Origin: Lanius collurio
Lineage: Eukaryota > Chordata > Aves > Passeriformes > Laniidae
Reading direction: 5' to 3'
Assembly: GCA_020086605.1 (NCBI GenBank)
Contig: JACBWW010000047.1
Coordinates: forward strand, 5,159,411 to 5,223,410
DNA: 64,000 nt
In this document: positions 60,001 through 64,000 of the stretch, one piece after another
Numbering within the stretch: the stretch's first letter is position 1
Layout: every line of letters begins with the position of its first letter
Made by a program: the position numbers and the translations under genes
Notes under the pieces: model-generated
What the model was told of the DNA's origin: nothing
What the model saw: only the letters and a program-made list of their open reading frames with translations
Database searches by the model: none

Positions 60001-61167
60001 TCTTCAGCTGGGTCTCACCCCAGCTCATCCCCTCACAGGGCTGATGCCCAGCTGCCACCCCAAAATGTCGTGGCTGTGCCTTGCCCACTGCTCTGAAGGA
60101 TGGAGTCTGGATTAGTTCTCTTGATTAAAAGCATCTGTTGTCCTCAGCCCCTGGGATGCTTTAAACTGCTTAAGGTGGGGCCTGGACATCCCAGGAGGGG
60201 TTGCCTGGAGAAGGAGGCTGCTGGCCAGCCCAGGCTGCCAGCCCTATCCCCAAGGGGTCGAGCGCTCTGTTCAATTAGTGGGATTACTCTCCTGCCCAGC
60301 CTGGTGGCCTGATTTCCCCAGCTGGCACTAGCAAGGAGGCAGGAGGATTTTTGGGATGCTCCTGGAGGGAATTCACCTGCCACCCACCCCAGCCTTGACT
60401 CACTGCTCGCTTTTCCCTGTGTCCTCCAGGCCCTGCTGAAGATGGACTGCCAGGGGCTGGTGGTGCGGCTGATCCAGGACTTTGTGCTGCTGACCACGGC
60501 CGTGGAGGTGGCCCAGCGCTGGCGGGAGCTGGCTGAGAAGCTGGCCAAGGTGTCCAAGCAGCAGATGGACGCCTACGAGGCCCCGCACCGCGACAAGACG
60601 GGCACGGTGGACAGCGAGGTGAGAGCGGGCCCTCCCCAGGCCCTCCGTGGAGATCTGAGGCTCCATGGGGCCCTCTGGGTTTCACATCTTGGAATTCTTC
60701 TGGCTGGGAAAGACCTTCAAGGTGTTGGAGCTCACCCAACCCTGCCAAGCCCCACCAGTGTGGGCCCAACACTCCTAAAGGCCTTTCCAACCCAAACGAT
60801 TCCAAGTTTCTCTGGAGGTTCCTCCAGAGCACGCTCCTCTTGGAGGCTCAGAGGGCCCTGGGGGGAGTTCTGCTGGGAAGGGGCTTGCTCTGGGCTGCTG
60901 GCTGAGCTCTGATCCCCTCCCACCTGTCCCCGCTCTGCCCAGGCCATGTGGAAGCCGGCGTACGACTTCCTGCTGACGTGGAGCAGCCAGATGGGGGACA
61001 GCTACCGGGACGTCATCCAGGAGCTGCACACGGGGCTGGACAAGATGAAGAACCCCATCACCAAGCGCTGGAAGCACCTCACGGGCACCCTGATCCTCGT
61101 CAACTCCTTGGACATGCTGCGGGCGGCTGCCTTCAGCCCCCAGGACCACGAGGATTTTGCCATCTAG
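50920..61167 (+). CDS. SH3BP4: SH3BP4 (SH3 domain-binding protein 4, also TTP), complete spliced CDS
   Basis: Join of 50920-51037, 52805-55167, 60430-60618 and 60943-61167: 2,895 nt, 964 residues plus TAG. Human SH3BP4 is 963 residues and the translation is near-collinear with it throughout. Visible domains: clathrin-box LIDL at residues 23-26; first SH3 about 59-115; NPF motifs (EH-domain ligands) at 159, 168 and 237; basic/serine patch RSKRSYSLS near 241-249, of the kind recognised by basophilic kinases; ZU5 about 317-455, followed by a UPA-like region; second SH3 about 655-725; C-terminal death-like domain from about 880. Family knowledge: it is a cytosolic and coated-pit adaptor in transferrin-receptor internalisation and FGF-receptor recycling, and it binds Rag GTPases to restrain mTORC1. 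The start is chosen because the N-terminus [11 protein letters not shown] matches the family and the ATG has G at -3 and +4. No frameshift or premature stop is seen. All introns are GT-AG. Confidence 0.97.
52258..52395 (-). mobile_element. CR1 LINE 3' fragment (intron)
   Basis: Antisense, degraded tail TGATTTGATTTGGGAGGGAG then CAGGGACACCTTCCACTATC. Confidence 0.8.
52550..52690 (+). mobile_element. CR1 LINE 3' fragment (intron)
   Basis: GGCACCTGGGGACATGGCTT, GGTTGGACTCGATGATCTCA, without a clear terminal octamer. It ends about 115 bp before the large-exon acceptor. Confidence 0.75.
52805..55167 (+). other. SH3BP4: SH3BP4 large second coding exon (SH3, NPF motifs, ZU5/UPA, second SH3)
   Basis: A single 2,363-nt exon encoding residues 40 to 827, more than 80% of the protein. 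The acceptor is TGCCTCTGCAG at 52804. The split codon G/TG gives Val40, as expected for the family sequence [13 protein letters not shown]. The donor is ATGACG/GTGAGT at 55167/55168, phase 0. Third-position GC is very high, which leaves a 686-codon stop-free frame on the opposite strand; that frame is a composition artefact. Giant single coding exons are a known property of this gene's family. Confidence 0.97.
55403..55545 (-). mobile_element. CR1 LINE 3' fragment (intron)
   Basis: CACAATGGTTTGGGTTGAAA then GGGCAGGGACACCTTCCACT. Confidence 0.85.
57458..57650 (-). mobile_element. CR1 LINE 3' fragment (intron)
   Basis: CTTTGGGTTGGAAGGGACCT through the conserved core to GGCCTGCCCACCCTCA. Confidence 0.88.
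60430..60618 (+). other. SH3BP4: SH3BP4 third coding exon
   Basis: 189 nt, residues 828-890, phase 0 on both sides. Acceptor GTCCTCCAG at 60429; donor GACAGCGAG/GTGAGA at 60618/60619. It encodes [20 protein letters not shown] and continues into [19 protein letters not shown], the helical start of the death-like domain region. Confidence 0.96.
60619..60942 (+). other. SH3BP4 intron between third and last coding exons
   Basis: 324 nt, GTGAGA...GCCCAG. Over a third is CR1-derived (60685-60810). Confidence 0.94.
60685..60812 (-). mobile_element. CR1 fragments inside the 324-bp last intron
   Basis: Left part is antisense (CTGGCTGGGAAAGACCTTCA). The right end reads as a sense tail (AAGGCCTTTCCAACCCAAAC), so two fragments or a rearranged copy. 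Confidence 0.6.
60943..61167 (+). other. SH3BP4: SH3BP4 last coding exon with stop codon
   Basis: 225 coding nt, residues 891-964, then TAG at 61165-61167. The acceptor is CTCTGCCCAG at 60942. It encodes [20 protein letters not shown] and ends [11 protein letters not shown], closing the death-like domain as in other vertebrates. The exon continues into the 3' UTR. Confidence 0.96.
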
Positions 61168-61525
61168 CCCGCCTTTGTCCGCTTCTCCCCCCCTGGGAAT
61201 TGTTTTCCTGTACTTTCCCCCCTCCCCTCTTTCTTGAGCTGACTTTAAAGAGAAGAAGTGGAGGTTGCTCTGCACGGGTTTGAAGAGGCCAAAGTTTGCA
61301 AGTTCTCTGCCAGGACTGGAAATCAGTGGGAGAGGTCCCACCTCCATGGGAGTCCATCTGGAAGGGGATGGCTTTTCATCCAGTTAAACTCTTTCTTACT
61401 AAAAAACAAACAACCCAGACTTTCAAGAGGGCAGGAAGGGGGTGGGGAGGGGTCCCAAAAGAGATCACCTTTTTTTTTTTTTTTTTTTAGGCATTTACAA
61501 ATAAAAGTCTAATTTTTGTAACGAG
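61168..61525 (+). other. SH3BP4: SH3BP4 3' UTR, proximal form
   Basis: From the stop to about 20 nt past the first AATAAA (61500-61505). It contains a run of 19 T at 61470-61488. Vertebrate SH3BP4 3' UTRs are usually longer, so a distal form ending near 62500 (variant signal ATTAAA at 62478-62483) is also possible. Confidence 0.5.
61500..61505 (+). terminator. Poly(A) signal AATAAA of SH3BP4
   Basis: Canonical hexamer 333 nt after the stop, followed within 30 nt by a GT-containing stretch (AAAGTTGTAACG). It is the first canonical signal downstream of the coding region. Confidence 0.55.
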
Positions 61526-64000
61526 CAGTAAAAGTTGTAACGGCTTTAGGGAGGGGTGGGGGAAGCTGTGGCTGGTTTTAGGTCATGGAAACCACTTTTA
61601 AATGATGGGGTTTGAGACCACTATGGGTCCTGTAAACACATATTTTAAGAGGAAGCACAGTAAATGCCCTTTCCCCCCACCACGGGCAGGATTTTGGTTA
61701 CCAGATGTGATGGAAGCACTGTAAGAACTTGGAGTGTCCCCAAATTTGGGCTGGGCTCAGCCCAAGCAGCACCTTGCACCAAAAAATGCTTTTTTAAAAG
61801 AAAATTATTTTATTTTATTCACCTTTGGGTTGGTTTTTGGGTTGGTTTCATGTCTCTGCAGACGTGGATTTTCTTGTTTGTGGGCGGGGAGATGCTCGTG
61901 TCCTGTTCCTGTTTCTTTAACCAGGAGGAACTTCATCCCCCCCTGGATGTGGTGCAGGACACCTCTGGAAGAAGCTGGAGGTTTGGGACTTGCTGGAGAC
62001 CTCAGGAGATGGACCAGGAGGATGATGAGAGGGGGTTGTTGCCATTCAGAGAATCCCTCTACAGGCAAAAAAAACAGGAAGAAGAGGGAAAAGAGAGAAT
62101 CTTCCTCCTAATTTGAAATCTGAACTCACTGGGGATGTTCCAGGTGCTTTTTGCCATTGATTTCTAATTCGTCAGGACTCCTCAAATCCAGGTTTAAATT
62201 ATCCATAATCTTTGCTAGAAACCTGCTGCCAACAGTCTCAATATCTGTGGCACCCTGTGCCTGTATTTTTTTCCCCCCTGTTCCTTTTAAATCTGAGTTT
62301 TTGGAACAGCTTCCTTTCCTCCTTCTGCTCCCCAGTGTTCAGATATTTCACCTGGGAGGGGAATATTTTTGCACAGAAAGGTTATTTTAAGTGCAGAGGC
62401 TCTTTTTAGTGAAAAGCTGCTACCAGAGGATGTGTAAGGGTTGTTAAGGGATGATTTTATTTTTTCTTTTCAGGTTAATTAAAAAAGTAATGGAAGGGGA
62501 AAAAAATGGAAGAAAAAGAGTAGGAAAGGCATCTTTTGGAGGGAATGGTGCATTTTCCTCTTCCCAAAATCCCATCCCCAGAAGTGATCACTCTCCATGG
62601 ACCCCGTAATAGCACCTTAAATTTCTCCTCAGGGCTTTCCTGTGCAACTCCCCATAGCACAGAGGGTCTGTGAGCACCCAGCCCCTTTCCCTCTCCCTGA
62701 GGTGCCCCAGGATCCCATTTTTCCCTGCAGGAGCTGAAATCCCTGTTGCAGTGAGGGTGACCTCCCCGTGCAGGCAGCAGGATGCCTTTTCCCTGGGGTT
62801 TTACCCAAATCTGGGCTCTCCCCCTGCTCCTGGCAGGCTCCAGAGCTCTGCAGGAGGCTGTGCTGGCAGAGTGGCAGCAGCACTGAGGGCAGGACTTGGA
62901 GCCTCCTGTGATCCATGAATAATCCCAGCTTTTGTTTTATCCCCCTCCTTGGTTTTTCTGTCTCCCCCAGGCACTCCAAATACCCACCCTGGCATTTCAG
63001 CAGCTGCCTCAGACGCCCTGGGCTCAGCTCCTTGCCCCCCCTGTGCCCTCCCTGGCCCCCTGGGACCCCAGCCAGCACCACATGGGGTGAGGCTGTGGTA
63101 ATTTGGTCCGAAATCCAGTCCTTCCTCCTGTGCTGGGACTGGGAACGTGCCCCCCCTGGTGCCCTCTGAACTAAATGTCAAGGCCTTCTCCTAAAAATCT
63201 GTCTGGGCTCTGCATTGCCACCCTTGTGCAGTAACTGGATTTTGGTCTTATTGGTAATGGGCCTTTTTTTAAAAGGAAAAGGAGTTTTTGGGGGGAAAAC
63301 CCAAAAAAAAGCTGTTACTCTCCAGTGCTCCCAGTTAGATCTCATCTGCTGTTGTCTCTTCATCCCCAAAGCAGCTTGGGATTCATTTAGTGGGGTTTCC
63401 ACTGTGCCAACACCAGAGCCAGTGGTTCTCAACCCCATTTCCTCCCCTCAGCCTTTCCATCCCACTTTCTGCAGGGAAACTGCTGCTTGGGCTCGAGCTG
63501 AAGGTAAGGACCTCCTGAGGTGGGACAAGGTGGGGTTGCAGGGTTGGTTTTGGCACGGAGGAGTTCCCCTGGTTGTTTTGTGGCTGGAGAAAACATCCTT
63601 GTGTTCAGCCATTGTGGTGCTCCCAGTGGGGGTCAGACCCCAAGGCAGGAAAAGGAAATATTCAGGTGTCTGGCTGTGGCTTCAGGGCTGTCAGGGGTGC
63701 AGGAGTGACAGGATAGATCCATGATCCAGGATGAGGCTCCCTGGAGCTTTCTCTGAATTATTCCTGAATTATTTGCACAGAAGTCTGGTTTTCTCCAGGG
63801 TTCTCAGCCCTGACCAGCCCCAGCTCTGTGGGATGGTGATGCCCCACCATGGATACCTTGTGCCTCCTGTCCCTGCTCTGAGAAATAGGGGCACCAGCCA
63901 GGTGATTTGAGGGAGTTCCCCCTCGGCTGCTCCCCTCCTGCCTGGCTCCCTGGAATATTTCAGCTTCAGTGAAAGGATTTGGCTTTTTATTCCTCAGGGA
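61526..64000. other. Distal 3' UTR or downstream flank without further gene
   Basis: Mostly unique-looking sequence with T-rich stretches around 61795-61860 and 62240-62480 and purine-rich sequence at 62060-62100. No CR1 copy and no open frame with recognisable homology. Part may be an extended SH3BP4 3' UTR. Confidence 0.5.
62478..62483 (+). terminator. Possible distal poly(A) signal ATTAAA
   Basis: Common variant hexamer about 1.3 kb after the stop, in non-repeat sequence. It would give a 3' UTR closer to the length usual for this gene in other vertebrates. Support is position and motif only. Confidence 0.3.

Larger units (their letters stand above)
55168..60429 (+). other. SH3BP4 intron between second and third coding exons
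   Basis: 5,262 nt, GTGAGT...CTCCAG. It contains minus-oriented CR1 copies at 55403-55545 and 57458-57650 and a 12-G run at 57420-57431. Stretches 55550-57415 and 57655-60429 show no further coding sequence; their short open frames lack family resemblance and splice context. Confidence 0.93.
29100..61525 (+). other. SH3BP4: SH3BP4 gene span (predicted transcript)
   Basis: Inferred transcription unit from the CpG-island leader exon through the first strong poly(A) signal, about 32 kb. The coding part is certain. The 5' boundary is inferred from the only strong CpG island upstream of the coding exons, which carries plus-strand splice donors and no ATG. The exact transcription start, and any further non-coding leader exon inside the 21.5-kb first intron, cannot be fixed from sequence alone. 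In vertebrates the neighbours are usually ARL4C and AGAP1; neither falls in the window. Confidence 0.7.

Noticed and set aside
1..64000. Search by eye for CRISPR arrays, tRNA B-box-like elements, operons and phage genes
   Set aside because: None found; the tandem repeats present lack unique spacers of regular length and the sequence is vertebrate nuclear DNA.

Overview
The window looks like nuclear DNA from a bird, most likely a passerine or close relative. It is littered with truncated copies of the avian CR1 LINE in both orientations. It also has compact GT-AG introns, a GC-rich unmethylated-type promoter island, and one gene whose protein is very close to vertebrate SH3BP4. Nearly all long open frames outside that gene are shadows of CR1 copies, of GC-rich minisatellites, or of the reverse strand of the one large coding exon. 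I see no bacterial, phage, CRISPR or tRNA features.

Layout. Positions 1-28,300 are intergenic: no supported gene, about 17 CR1 copies or fragments, short tandem repeats, and several AT-rich non-repeat stretches that look like candidate regulatory DNA. At 25,258-25,955 lies a solo retroviral LTR in minus orientation, flanked by an intact 5-bp target duplication. Positions 28,310-28,850 hold a 31/33-bp higher-order minisatellite directly upstream of a CpG island (about 28,850-29,340). The island carries a perfect cAMP-response element and two good splice donors and is the likely SH3BP4 promoter and non-coding first exon. A G/T-rich microsatellite with one unresolved base (29,665) follows. Intron 1 spans about 21.5 kb (29,169 or 29,327 to 50,858) and contains an inverted CR1 pair, a purine-rich minisatellite and other CR1 copies.

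SH3BP4 coding exons lie at 50,920-51,037 (ATG), 52,805-55,167 (the giant exon), 60,430-60,618 and 60,943-61,167 (TAG). They sum to 2,895 nt, or 964 residues plus stop, against 963 in human. All junctions are GT-AG and in phase. A poly(A) signal lies at 61,500 with an alternative near 62,478. The rest of the window to 64,000 is 3' UTR or downstream flank without another gene.

The protein is an endocytic adaptor: clathrin box, SH3, three NPF motifs, ZU5/UPA, second SH3, C-terminal death-like domain. From knowledge of the family it acts in transferrin-receptor and growth-factor-receptor trafficking and as a negative regulator of Rag-GTPase/mTORC1 signalling. The most notable new-looking items are a nested start-stop upstream ORF 18 nt before the SH3BP4 start, the solo LTR with intact target duplication, the inverted CR1 hairpin in intron 1, and the higher-order minisatellite abutting the promoter.
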